Shown: one piece after another, positions 37,690 through 47,055 of the stretch
How positions within the stretch are numbered: position 1 is the first letter of the stretch
Layout of the letters: the number at the start of each line of letters is the position of its first letter
Assembly (NCBI GenBank): GCA_963970005.1
Contig: CAXAMN010003758.1
Coordinates: 184,655-248,654, forward strand
Origin: Durusdinium trenchii
Lineage: Eukaryota > Sar > Dinophyceae > Suessiales > Symbiodiniaceae
Direction: 5' to 3'
Length of the DNA stretch: 64,000 nt
The notes under the pieces: generated by a model
The model's database searches: none
Seen by the model: only the letters and a program-made list of their open reading frames with translations
What the model was told of the DNA's origin: nothing
Made by a program: the position numbers and the translations under genes

Positions 37690-37829
37690 CTGGAGCCAGT
37701 GCTCGAAGTCTCGGATGGCCAAAAGGTTCTCTTCCTGCATCATGGATGCTCGAGCAGGGACGATTCCACGCGGGTCGTCGTGGCTACACAGGATACCCAG
37801 ATCAAGACGCGGGTCGTCCGTCAGGTGAC
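37690..37829 (-). CDS. Exon-like segment of an unidentified minus-strand gene
   Basis: The segment is bounded by an acceptor CACTTGCAG (ending 37830) and a donor CTCCAG/GTTGC (GT at 37689-37688). It is 140 bases: two bases completing a codon, then 46 open codons. The reading includes DDPRLDLGILCSHDDPRG and ASMMQEENLLAIRDFEHWLQ. Both splice sites, the open frame and the codon choice agree, which makes it one of the better small exons here. The family is not recognised. Confidence 0.4.
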
Positions 37830-38805
37830 CTGCAAGTGGAGTAACCAGTCCCCTGCGATTCTGAGCTCCGAAGTCATTGCCAACATTGCCAACTACTCGT
37901 GGCAGCTCAAATTGTCTCAGCCAAATCTGCCGAGATTGGTACAAAAAAAAAAGTGATGGACAAAATCTTCTGCGACCTCTGGGACCTCTTTAAAGGATCC
38001 TCAGCGGGCCAAAATGACCTCAAACAACCTCTGTCCGTTCTGAACCACCCAGAAGGGCCCGAAACCCCGCCCCGAAGGGCGGCCGAAAACGTCACGAGCC
38101 GAGTCTCGTCCGTCACGAGTCACCACTGCCTTGAAGCGATTTGAATTGATGTCAAAAACGGGGTCCTTCTAGTTCTTTGAGGTTTGAACCCTTCACAGAC
38201 CATGAACAGTGAGATGAATATATCAGAACATTATATAGAATTATATAGAACATGGGATGAACTCTACTGCTCCCGCCGGGAACTTCCGCCGCGACTTCGC
38301 CGAAAAGAACTCGTAGTTTGATCCGACTTGGGTGGTTTGAGGGAGGTATGTTGCGCCTCCAGCAAATTCCCATTTTCTTTGTAGTAGACGATGTTGAAGA
38401 CATTGTGCCTGGAACGTAACAATGGGGGGTGGCAGCGGTGATTGGTGACACACCCGAATTTGATTGATACCAATCCAAACTGTCGGATCGCAGCCAACAA
38501 CACACGTAAAGACACTTTAGGTTCATTGTCAGCAGAAGAAAATCAAGCAAAACCAATCCTATATAATGTTGAATTAGCAGTAATGAACCATGAGTCAATA
38601 ATAATCAGCGTTTTTGGCCTGCCAGGATTTTACAATGTACTTTTATATAATTTAGCCAACATCCAGACCCCAAAATGGATTTTTTTTGTGCGAAACAATT
38701 ATAAACATGAGACAATCAGCTTTCTTCTCTCAGATCCCAATTTGCCTTAGGGGGAGGGGGGTTACTATTGCTAATTGAACATCATAATACATAATCCTAA
38801 CAAAC

Positions 38806-39000
38806 CTAACAAAGGTCAACAGGATCTGAGAATCCCAAGTCCGTTTGTGCACCTCCAGCTTTTCTCCTGAAGCCTTCGGCCTGCAGGGAGGAAGGCTTCA
38901 CATTGAATCCTCCCATCTGTGGAAGCGCATTCGGTGCGAAGTATTGGGATGTACCATCCGACTCATTGACATGGAAGGGGAACCCACCCCGTTTCTTTAA
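38806..39000 (-). CDS. Possible terminal exon, unidentified minus-strand gene
   Basis: The frame reads GGFPFHVNESDGTSQYFAPN and continues to a TAG at 38808-38806, with GGFNVKPSSLQAEGFRRKAG in the middle. The 5' limit is not fixed; no clear acceptor was found. The product is not recognised. Confidence 0.3.
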   Translation of the reverse strand, partial: LKKRGGFPFHVNESDGTSQYFAPNALPQMGGFNVKPSSLQAEGFRRKAGGAQTDLGFSDPVDLC

Positions 39001-39276
39001 AGGAAAAGAACACATCTTCTTCCCGAAGACCTTTGCTTTCCGTCCTTTGGTGCCATTTTGTTCGACCATGGACATCCGACATGGAACCCATCTTCAACTC
39101 TGGAGGTGTCATCGGCTATTTCGGGGGGCAGGCCAGGAGGCTACTTCCGATTTTCAAAGTAGGCCTCCACTATTCTGAGCCCATGCTTGCGTCACAGCAT
39201 CAAAGCGCCTCAGTCATGCGTGCGTCCAGCTCTACAAAAAGAACGAACGGAACAACCGAGTGTGGTGTACGTCCTG

Positions 39277-39519
39277 CTAAGTGAACTTAGCTGGTGGACT
39301 TTGGTGAGCGGAATACAGCATAATACAGCTAGTGAGCGCATCGATCTGCTCCGATTCCATGTCCGATGTACATCGCTGAAGGCGTTCAACTCCAACCATG
39401 ACATGGTTCAACGCTCCGCTCCGTAGCTGCTCAGACTGAGCCACGGGCAAGGATGTATCGGTGCTGGCCCGAAGAAAATCAGCAAAGTCTGTGTTCAAGG
39501 CCTGGTCAAGTCGCAACAT
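39277..39519 (-). CDS. Possible coding segment, unidentified minus-strand gene
   Basis: An open frame of about 80 codons includes LDQALNTDFADFLRASTDTS and MVGVERLQRCTSDMESEQID and ends at TAG. It reads like a soluble helical protein and lies just upstream of the segment at 38806-39000 on the same strand. The upstream frame near 39880-39600 has a hydrophobic run (WISYILCLFFVSGSLWVFHG), but the connection is unproven. Confidence 0.3.
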   Translation of the reverse strand: MLRLDQALNTDFADFLRASTDTSLPVAQSEQLRSGALNHVMVGVERLQRCTSDMESEQIDALTSCIMLYSAHQSPPAKFT

Positions 39520-40255
39520 ACTTGACTCTGTGGTACCCCAAACCTAAATGGTTCAGAGACCCAAGTCACACACGGGAAACTAACTATACTAAGTCGAAAG
39601 AACAAAAACTCCCTTGACATGCGATGGTCGTTCCCTTTGAGGAATATGATGCCAGCTCCCTTGACTGCTCCATTTGCAAAACCATGAAAGACCCACAAGG
39701 ACCCACTGACGAAAAACAAGCACAGTATATAACTGATCCACTGAGGACATCCGAAATCTAGACTTCTGCGATCAAAGAAGAGCTTGGGGGCGGGAGTCCG
39801 AGCGGCGGGCTGAGCGAAGTGATGCGCACTATCAGCGCGAAGTGATCCGAGTCCCGGACCCAACCATTGAACATTGATGCGCAAAGAATTGCGACGAGCA
39901 TTTGCATCAGGAAGAAAAGGCCTGGCAGACGAGTGGCCGCGTTGATTCAGTTCCTCTTTTGTCCGGTCGGAGATCTACCCCATGGGTCGTCATGTCCTTT
40001 TGGCTTGGATTGAAGGCATATATGATCATATATGCAGCGTAAACATAGAGACCATTGACATCTATTGACATTTAGTAAGAAACAAACCTATAGGAACGAA
40101 CCCATCCCATCCTCGGGCGCCACATCGGCAGCTTCCACCAACCGGGAGACATCCACCGGCAACCGATGTCAAGTGACAGCAGCAGCTTCCAGACGAGCAC
40201 AGAAGCTTGGCTTAGAGGAGCTCGGCCCCGGCTTGGGGAAGACATGATCAGACAT

Positions 40256-40277
40256 GGGTTTAGGGTTTAGGGTTAGG
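40256..40277 (+). repeat. Short telomere-like tract (TTTAGGG type)
   Basis: The tract GGGTTTAGGGTTTAGGGTTAGG holds about three units of the TTTAGGG repeat used at dinoflagellate and plant telomeres, the last with one T missing. It is interstitial, about 540 bases left of the retrotransposon. Confidence 0.75.
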
Positions 40278-40812
40278 TGTTCACTGAAGTTGCATGAACC
40301 TGCATCTCCGCTGGTGTTCACCAAACTCGCCAGTGCTACACAGCGGACATCTGGCCTCGCAGGAAAACAAAATGCTAAGTGTCTTAACCCTGAAAAGACA
40401 TTACATTGTTTTGGGATTTTCCTCATGATTCACCAGTCTGTCTTGCAATGGTGTGATTTTTTGCCATTCCGTGTCTCTCCTTCCAAAAGGATTCTTGCAT
40501 GACATCTGAGGATAATATATGTTGTGAGTTCTGAGCCCTCCACCACATTGTGCAGATACCCAGCTGGACATCCTTTGATGTATGTGAGCCTGACACAAGT
40601 CCGAGCCACATCCGATCTTTGGACGAACTCTCAGGTTTTCTCTCACCAAGACAAACATACAAAACCCATAGATGTTGTCCAATCCTCCTATGTCTGCAGT
40701 GACCCTCAATCTCTTTGACCATCTTTGACCTGTGCTTCGTTCACAAAAGCCCTTCTTCTGCTCTTCTTCGATCATGCTGAGTAAAGGCGCATGGTCACAT
40801 CTGGTCAATAGG
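40278..40812. other. Stretch without a supported gene
   Basis: The minus strand is open over 40401-40808, without recognised motifs. It ends at the retrotransposon target site. Confidence 0.4.
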
Positions 40813-40817
40813 AATCA

Positions 40818-40940
40818 GTCAAACTGACTCTCATGGCATGTTCGATTGTCACTTTGCGTGTCCACTAGCCACCTACCTTCTCGAGCCTGTTTCGTGAAAA
40901 GGGTCGCATGGGTCTTCGCTCCGGGCCACCACTTTAAGTG
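40818..40940 (+). repeat. Left LTR (123 bases)
   Basis: It starts GTCAAACTGACTCTCATGGC and ends CCACTTTAAGTG, identical to the right LTR. The end is close to a palindrome (CCACTT-T-AAGTGG when read with the next base). It lacks the usual TG...CA termini. The left boundary could shift by one base because a G precedes TCAAAC on both sides. Confidence 0.93.
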
Positions 40941-40951
40941 GTAGCGGAGCC
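40939..40951 (+). promoter_or_regulatory. Primer binding site, initiator Met tRNA type
   Basis: TGGTAGCGGAGCC overlaps the last two bases of the left LTR. It closely resembles the common Copia primer site TGGTATCAGAGC, which pairs with the 3' end of initiator tRNA-Met. Confidence 0.75.
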
Positions 40952-41672
40952 CGGGGAAATCCCTGGGCTGTAGGTAGTTGCCATGGCCATGGAAATGGAT
41001 GGAGATGTCGCGTGGCGCCCGCGACGCCGGCGGCCGCCGGCAGGTGGTGGCATGGGGGCAGCCGATGGGGCGGCTGCTGGAGCGGCGGATGGCGCTGAAG
41101 GCAGTGTGATGGGCGAGAGAAGGTCGGACACTACGGGTGGGCTCGCGGGAGATCGACTAGAACCTGTCCAGGGGTGGATCAGAGGATCCTTGGGAGACGG
41201 GACATCGTGACCCGTGGGCATCGGCCGCTGGTGTCTCGGAGTGGCTTAGCTGGGAGACCTCATGGCAGCCGACTGACAGGTGGTCTTCGTCGTGGGACTC
41301 GTGGTCGTCGGGCGGCCGTCATGAACCATGGGGTGCTTGGTCGTGGTCTTGGTCCTCATCGGATGCGGGTTGGTCTCAATATCATTGGGGTTCTCGGGTA
41401 CCTGGTGGTTGGGATCAACGACATTGGGGACATTATCACGGTTATGATCCTTATCAAGGCGGAGGGCGGCATGAGGTTGGTCACGAAGGTGGGGATGAGC
41501 TCCAAGGGGAAACCATGAGTGGTGGCCATCGCTCGGGCGTGGGCGGGGGACAACAACATGTACATGAACCACATCACGCGAATGTTCCGGGCGACGATTC
41601 ACGTGATCGAGGAGGTGATCTACGAGGGACTCCCCCTCGTGTGAAGCGTGAGCGCCTTGAGACCGTGGTGGA

Positions 41673-42840
41673 ATGATCAGGCGGGCGCGTCCCTTGATGA
41701 CAGTGCTGAAGCCTTTTGGCCACCAGGGCCCTGGGAGCATCACAAGATCAATGAAGGTGACACGGATGACGGAGAGCCCAATAGTCAGCACCGCTAAGGA
41801 CTTGGACCTCTCAACCTCTTCTAAGGCTGCTCACCGCAAGATTCCAAGCACCTATCCACCGCCCTTCAGCGCCACTCCCAGCGAGAGCTATTTGGAGTGG
41901 AAACGAAGTGTGCAGTGCTGGATCGCTGGAGAAGGAGGTCAATTGCCAGAAGATGTCATTGGGCCTCGCTGTCTTTCGGTCCTCACAGGCCGGGCTAGTG
42001 TGATCGCGCGGCACCTGAGGGTTGATGAAGTTAACAAAGAGGGAGGGTTAGACCTTGTTTTCAAGGCCTTGGAGGCCTCACCCATGGTCAAGGAGTTAGA
42101 TGGTCAGCGAGGTGAAAAGGCCCAACGAGAATTCCTTCGATGCCGACGGCAAGCCAGCGAGTCCATGGAGAGCTTCATCATGCGTGCGCAGGCTCAACGA
42201 GCTGTCATGGAGGAGGAAGACAGCACCTTTGCCGTCGGCGACCGGTTCTTGGTTGGATACATCTTGGATCATGCCGAACTGACGCTCAAGGATCGGGTGA
42301 TGGTGTTGGCCGCTGCTCAGAATCAGATGACCAGCGACTCTATCTTTCCAGCTTTGAGGAGGATGGGACCCTTTCTGCAAGGCACAGTTCCGATCGGAAA
42401 AGGGGTCATTGATGCCCCCTTGCTACCAGAGCTTCAACCAGATCACAGCACCGCCGCGGGGAGAATGGGGGAAAAGAACACCGACGACCGTGGCACAGCT
42501 CCTCCTTCAAGGCCCATGTCGTGGAAGATGCCACCGGTTACAGCGGTGAGGAGGAAGAGCCTGATACCAGCTGGAGTTGGAGTTTGGGAGATGGTGACGC
42601 TGTCCCGCAAAAAAGTTGGAGGCAGCTACGCACGCTGCTATGGCGGCATACACCACATCCCAGGCGAAGCTCAAGGCCCTCAAGCAGGCTCGTGGCTATT
42701 TCCGTCGTCCTGAGCCTGCTGCTCAGCCCGATCGGAAGGAACGCCTGCGGAAGCTGATGGCGGAGAATCCATGTCGTGCCTGCGGCCAACTCGGGCACTG
42801 GAGCAAGGACCCAGAGTGTCCAAAGAATGCGAAGGGGTCC
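41673..42840 (+). pseudogene. gag: Gag region with CCHC-type zinc knuckle, frameshifted
   Basis: This is the capsid-like part of the retrotransposon. The first frame (from 41673) holds a helical gag body that includes YLEWKRSVQCWIAGEGGQLP, GPRCLSVLTGRASVIARHLR and ESMESFIMRAQAQRAV. Near 42500 the continuation moves to a second frame (SSSFKAHVVEDATGYSGEEE), and at the A6 run at 42609-42614 to a third (LEAATHAAMAAYTTSQAKLK). That third frame contains the nucleic-acid-binding knuckle CRACGQLGHWSKDPEC at about 42775-42822, spacing C-x2-C-x4-H-x6-C, two residues longer than the usual knuckle. The 730 bases between the left LTR and this frame are open in parts and Arg/Gly-rich but not assignable. 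The start codon is uncertain. Confidence 0.8.
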
Positions 42841-43600
42841 GCAGCCCTGACTTCATCCTCGAGCGCTTCCTTGGTTCTCCTGAGAGTGAACACGCAGCCA
42901 TGTCGGCTGTCCTGGAGCAAATGCTCAAAGAACAAGCATCATCTACGCCTCGAGCATATAGGGTGTGTGCTGCTACTACGGGTGGGGGGGACTTTGTTTC
43001 ATTGGTCAATGCTCCATCCAATGAGGATTTGTTGACAGCACGTATGGTCGTTGATTTGGGATGTCTTCGTACAGTCGCAGGCGTGCAATGGGTTGTGTCG
43101 GAGGCAGCAAGGTGTAAACAGTTGGGGCGGTTTGTGCAAGTGCAGCGGACCATGGACTATTTTCGTTTCGGTGACGGAGAAAGACGACCATCTCAGTATC
43201 GAGTGTTTTTGGAAGTAGGACTTTCTGGACATGTTGGAGTGTTGGCCATCAATGCAGTTGACTATCCATGTCCGCCGTTGCTTTCCAAGGGGGTTTGCAG
43301 TGCATTGGGCTTGCATCTAGACTGTGGTTCTGGGAAGTATGAGTTGACTAAACTGGGTGTGAAAGCACGTCATTTGGTCACATCTGTTGAGGGACATTTT
43401 CTCATTGCTATTGATGAGTTTCAGCCGTCGTGGCCGTGTTGGCAAACCTTGTTGAAGCAGGGACATCAACCCAAGTTGGTCCATGAAGAGGTACGAATGT
43501 TTGAGTTGCGACAAGGTGTGCCAGTGGGCAAGGGTGCAAAGAAGTCGGCGGCCAGCGCTCGTGGCTCAGTCGCAGCCCCGGATTTTGACAAGTCAGCCCC
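42838..43600 (+). pseudogene. Aspartic protease region of the Copia polyprotein
   Basis: The frame beginning around 42838 carries the retropepsin-like site ARMVVDLGCLRTVAGVQWV at about 43041-43095, in the place where related elements have Asp-Ser/Thr-Gly-Cys. Here the motif is Asp-Leu-Gly (43053-43061), so the usual Ser/Thr next to the catalytic Asp is replaced by Leu. Downstream are GVLAINAVDYPCPPLLSKGV and a second conserved part ending ELTKLGVKARHLV. The frame continues past 43600 with low-complexity sequence that is probably not translated in this frame, since the next domain lies in the frame starting at 43483. Confidence 0.75.
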
Positions 43601-46600
43601 TGCCCTGTCGACCACTCCTCATCGAGCTCATGGCGACCGCCAGCCGGGCAGCGGCCACCAGACGGGCGCGCACTCGCCAGGAGCATCCTCCCATTGCTGT
43701 GGACGCCTCGTCGGTGGAGTCCTTCCCGGAAGCGGAACTGCCGGAGTGGGACGACGACGAGGAGTTGGAGATGGGCCACAAGATGGCAGCTGGGACTCGG
43801 CTCGATGCATCCATGGAGAGTCAAGTCAGCCAGAAGAAGAAGGGAGGCTTCAGTCACCAAGAATCCAGTCAAGACGGACAAGGTCTCCACCAACTCACGC
43901 AGCAAGAAGGAGCAGCGCTTGGAGGTGACGGGGGATCTGGCCGACTGGCCAACACTCGGGATGACTCGCAGCTACGATGCATGCATGAACGTCTCTTGGG
44001 TGATCCACGGACGCCTGGTGTGTCACAAGTGGAAGACCTTCTGCTGGATGCTTCGAGCTCGAGCCGCCTTCACTCACTACAATCAGAACTGGAAGCGCCA
44101 TCCTCGTTGGTTGGCAAACATGCTGTCGAAGGAGCTGGCGGCAGTGTGGGGGCATCTGGGCGTGGCATCGCGAACCTTGAGCGGGCCGCGAGGGCCGCCC
44201 CTCCTCCGGTGATCCGTGTGAGCGAGGCATCAACTGAGATGGAAGCACATAGCAAGCGGCCATGGAGAAGGGGGCAAGTTCAGAAGCTAAAACACAGTAT
44301 CAAACAGGTGCAACGAGCTATGGATCATTTGACTCTTGTTGCCAAGTCTTCTCAACCATGTTGGAAGGTGCTAGAGGTGTTTGGAGGGAGTGCAGCCTTG
44401 TCCCTGATAGCTCGTGAGACAGGACAATGGGTCGCCTTAGAACCAGTTGACCTCATTTATGGCACAGATTTATTATCGGCAAAAGAGCATCGCATCCTGT
44501 TTGAGCAACTTGATAGGTGGGAGCCTGATCTTGTGTGTTTGGAGCCTCCGTGTGGCCCGTGGTCCCCGTTACAAAACCTCAACGATCAGCAGGTGGTGGA
44601 TTTCAAATGCAGTTTGCATATGCCTTTTTGGGATTTAGCAGCTCGTGTTTGGAAGAAACAAGATAGTGCAGGCCGTCTAGTTTTGCTGGAACAACCCTTA
44701 TTGAGTGCTGCGTTGAAGTTGGACTGCATGCAATCTCGTTCCAATGTGCATCGAGCAGTGGTCGATCAATGTCGCTTTGGGCTGAAAGACCCTCAATCCG
44801 GGTTGTTGTACCGGAAACGCACAGCCCTTGATGTGAACAGCGAGATCTTCGCTGTGGCCCTGATGCGCAATGGCCGCTGCTGTCATGCCCCACGCGAACA
44901 TCAATCCATAGAAGGCCAAACCACTTTAGATGGTCGGTCCGTCAGTCGATCCTTGGTGGCAGGCACATGGACTCCTCTTTTTGGCAAGCACATTTTGGCC
45001 TGTGCGGCCTTGGCACACGCCGCTTGTTGGGTCCAGTCCGTGAATGGCATCCGTGCCTTCGTGTCCGTCCCCGAGGGTGTGCACGAGGAGCCGGCGGGTT
45101 TCTTCTTGGAGGAGCCCTATGGTGAATCCGTGTGTGGTGCCTGCTATGAGCTCAGCGCCTTGTGGTGTTCCACCTGCAATCGAGGGTGGTGCGCAGGCTG
45201 TGTGGACGATCATGCTTGCTTTGTCACCGATACCGTCCGACAGACTGACGAGCACCTGGCCTATGCCCTCACTGACGAACCTGAGGAAGCCATCCTCGAG
45301 GATGACACGGCACCGCCCCTAGTCAAGGCGGACCTTGAAGTGGCTCGGCTGTTCCGACATCTTCAACAGAAAGAAGAAGAACGTAAGGGTGATTATGGGG
45401 GCATCGGTAGTCGCTATGGCTATGTTTCCTTTGGTGGGGTGAGCCTTCGAGTCAACAAAGCCATTCGCAATCAAGTAGCTAAGCTGCATGGCACCTTAGG
45501 TCACCCTTCGAATGACCGACTTGCTAGGATGTTGCACCTTCAAGGGGCTAAGAAGGAGGTGGTGCAAGCCGCTCGTGACTTGCGCTGTGAAGTATGTGCT
45601 CGTGTTCATCCACCACAGTCAGCACCGCAGTCAACAGCCACCAATCCGGAGCGCTTTAACGCCCATGTTTCAGGTGATTCCTTCTTCTTTTTGGACGCCA
45701 ACCATGTTCGCTGGAGTGTGACTCATTTGGTGGATGCGTTTTGCTCTTTGCATACAGCACTTCTATCTAAGAACCCAGCGGCCAAGCACAGCTGTGAACT
45801 CTTGTTTGAACGCTGGGCGCTGGTGTATGGGCCCATGAAGAAGTTGTCGGTTGATGGTGGGCCAGAATTCCGAGGCCAGTTTGGTTCACTATGTCAGCTC
45901 TATGACATCCACCTTGACATCTTGCCTCCGGGAGCCAAGTGGAAGAATGGGTTGGCCGAGCGCCATGGGGGTTTGTTGAAATTGATGATGCTCAAGGTGG
46001 TGCATGAGCTGGTTTTCACTAGCGAACCTGATCTCCGCTATGCCTTGGCTATGTGTGTTCAGGCAAAGAACCGCCTCATGCGACGCTGTGGGAAGTCTCC
46101 AATCCAAGTGGTACAGGGGCGAGATGAGCCACTGCCTTCTTCCCTGGTGGCCCAGATCGACCGGGGTGAGATCAAGCACAGCACCAACAGTCGCGTCCTC
46201 GAGAGCGAGGAACAGGGGCGCATGGAGCGCATCCGACAAGAGGCGGCAGCAGCTTTCCACTGGCTGGACGCTCATGAACGCATTCGTATGGCCTTGCATA
46301 GTCGCTCTCGACCACCTCACCTTCGTGCTGATGCCTTGGTGCCCGGGACCGTGGTGTACTTCTTCAAACAGCCAGGGCAGTATCGACGAATGCAAGACTA
46401 CGCAACTGCCTATCAAGGACCAGCAATCGTTGCGTGCGCTGATGGGCCCACCAAGTTGTGGGTCAGATACAAGGGCTCCGTGGTGCGCGTTGCCATTGAG
46501 AATGTCCGATTGGCCACACCGGAGGAGGAAATGAGCACGAGCTACATCCTCGGCGCCATGAAGGCCTTGGAAGAGGAGCTCACTGGACAACGACGTGCCC

Positions 46601-47055
46601 CTGGATATGAAGAAGAGGAAGAAGAAATGCAGGAAGGAGAACAGCCGGTGTCACCACCACCTCCTGGGCCTCTCGTTCTTCCTCCTGTCCAGGCTCCTGG
46701 TGGGGCGCCGCCCGAGATTGTCGATGAGGAGGGCACGGACGCGGCCGGGCCCCAGGAGTCAGGACAAGGAGATGGGGTTCAGGCGACGTTGATTCCTGAA
46801 CCCAGCCCAGAGGTGGTGACCTTGGCCCGGCAGTCTGCGGATCAATGCCGCATGTTGGATGGGCTTCCTCCCAAGTTCCGAGCAGGACCTTATGATGATG
46901 TGCATCGCGCATCAGTGCCCAAGAAGATCACCTTCTTTGAGCAAGGAGGAAAGGAGGACACCTGGCAGGAGATTCCAGGAGTCAGTTGTCATCTGGTTCC
47001 GGACTTCAGCGATTTGGAGCTGAGACCAAGTGGCGCCAGCTTCATGAGGGTGTGA
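43483..47055 (+). CDS. Pol part 1: methyltransferase-like domain, zinc cluster and integrase (1190 codons)
   Basis: This is the longest open frame in the window. Residues 1-290 are a polar linker; 43850-44200 could be read in frame 2 instead, which gives a Trp-rich segment (KWKTFCWMLRARAAFTHYNQ). Residues 295-480 resemble a cytosine-C5 methyltransferase: a Gly-rich nucleotide loop (VLEVFGGSAALSL), EPPCGPWS with the catalytic-type Pro-Pro-Cys at 355-357, and LLEQP about 45 residues later where C5 enzymes have Glu-Asn-Val. Residues 551-579 are a Cys/His cluster. Residues 669-705 give the His-His-Cys-Cys integrase zinc finger. Residues 725-870 are the integrase core, with Asp732, Asp791 (SVDGGPEF) and Glu826 (GLAERHGG). 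Residues 953-1015 look like the C-terminal SH3-like domain. The rest is an acidic, Pro-rich linker, and the frame ends at 47055 after shifting away from reverse transcriptase. Confidence 0.9.
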   Translation: MKRYECLSCDKVCQWARVQRSRRPALVAQSQPRILTSQPLPCRPLLIELMATASRAAATRRARTRQEHPPIAVDASSVESFPEAELPEWDDDEELEMGHKMAAGTRLDASMESQVSQKKKGGFSHQESSQDGQGLHQLTQQEGAALGGDGGSGRLANTRDDSQLRCMHERLLGDPRTPGVSQVEDLLLDASSSSRLHSLQSELEAPSSLVGKHAVEGAGGSVGASGRGIANLERAARAAPPPVIRVSEASTEMEAHSKRPWRRGQVQKLKHSIKQVQRAMDHLTLVAKSSQPCWKVLEVFGGSAALSLIARETGQWVALEPVDLIYGTDLLSAKEHRILFEQLDRWEPDLVCLEPPCGPWSPLQNLNDQQVVDFKCSLHMPFWDLAARVWKKQDSAGRLVLLEQPLLSAALKLDCMQSRSNVHRAVVDQCRFGLKDPQSGLLYRKRTALDVNSEIFAVALMRNGRCCHAPREHQSIEGQTTLDGRSVSRSLVAGTWTPLFGKHILACAALAHAACWVQSVNGIRAFVSVPEGVHEEPAGFFLEEPYGESVCGACYELSALWCSTCNRGWCAGCVDDHACFVTDTVRQTDEHLAYALTDEPEEAILEDDTAPPLVKADLEVARLFRHLQQKEEERKGDYGGIGSRYGYVSFGGVSLRVNKAIRNQVAKLHGTLGHPSNDRLARMLHLQGAKKEVVQAARDLRCEVCARVHPPQSAPQSTATNPERFNAHVSGDSFFFLDANHVRWSVTHLVDAFCSLHTALLSKNPAAKHSCELLFERWALVYGPMKKLSVDGGPEFRGQFGSLCQLYDIHLDILPPGAKWKNGLAERHGGLLKLMMLKVVHELVFTSEPDLRYALAMCVQAKNRLMRRCGKSPIQVVQGRDEPLPSSLVAQIDRGEIKHSTNSRVLESEEQGRMERIRQEAAAAFHWLDAHERIRMALHSRSRPPHLRADALVPGTVVYFFKQPGQYRRMQDYATAYQGPAIVACADGPTKLWVRYKGSVVRVAIENVRLATPEEEMSTSYILGAMKALEEELTGQRRAPGYEEEEEEMQEGEQPVSPPPPGPLVLPPVQAPGGAPPEIVDEEGTDAAGPQESGQGDGVQATLIPEPSPEVVTLARQSADQCRMLDGLPPKFRAGPYDDVHRASVPKKITFFEQGGKEDTWQEIPGVSCHLVPDFSDLELRPSGASFMRV
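44362..44923 (+). other. Methyltransferase-like domain inside Copia pol
   Basis: The domain spans about residues 294-480 of the 1190-codon frame. Motif I (FGGSAALS, from 44380), motif IV (PPCGPWS, from 44545) and a motif VI-like EQP (from 44689) are in C5-methyltransferase order and spacing. The Pro-Pro-Cys nucleophile is intact. A later run, VDQCRFGLKDPQSGLLYRKR, may correspond to the target-recognition part. Whether it methylates DNA or has lost activity cannot be told from sequence. Confidence 0.7.
45133..45222 (+). other. Cys/His zinc cluster between methyltransferase-like domain and integrase
   Basis: Cys at residues 551, 554, 562, 565, 570 and 573, His577 and Cys579 form a C-x2-C-x7-C-x2-C-x4-C-x2-C-x3-H-x-C pattern, like a B-box or FYVE-type zinc site. 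It is distinct from the integrase zinc finger that follows about 90 residues later. Confidence 0.6.

Noticed and set aside
41246..41791. Minus-strand open frame of 181 codons at the start of the retrotransposon
   Set aside because: Opposite strand to the element, with His/Pro-rich composition typical of a shadow of an Arg/Gly-rich leader.
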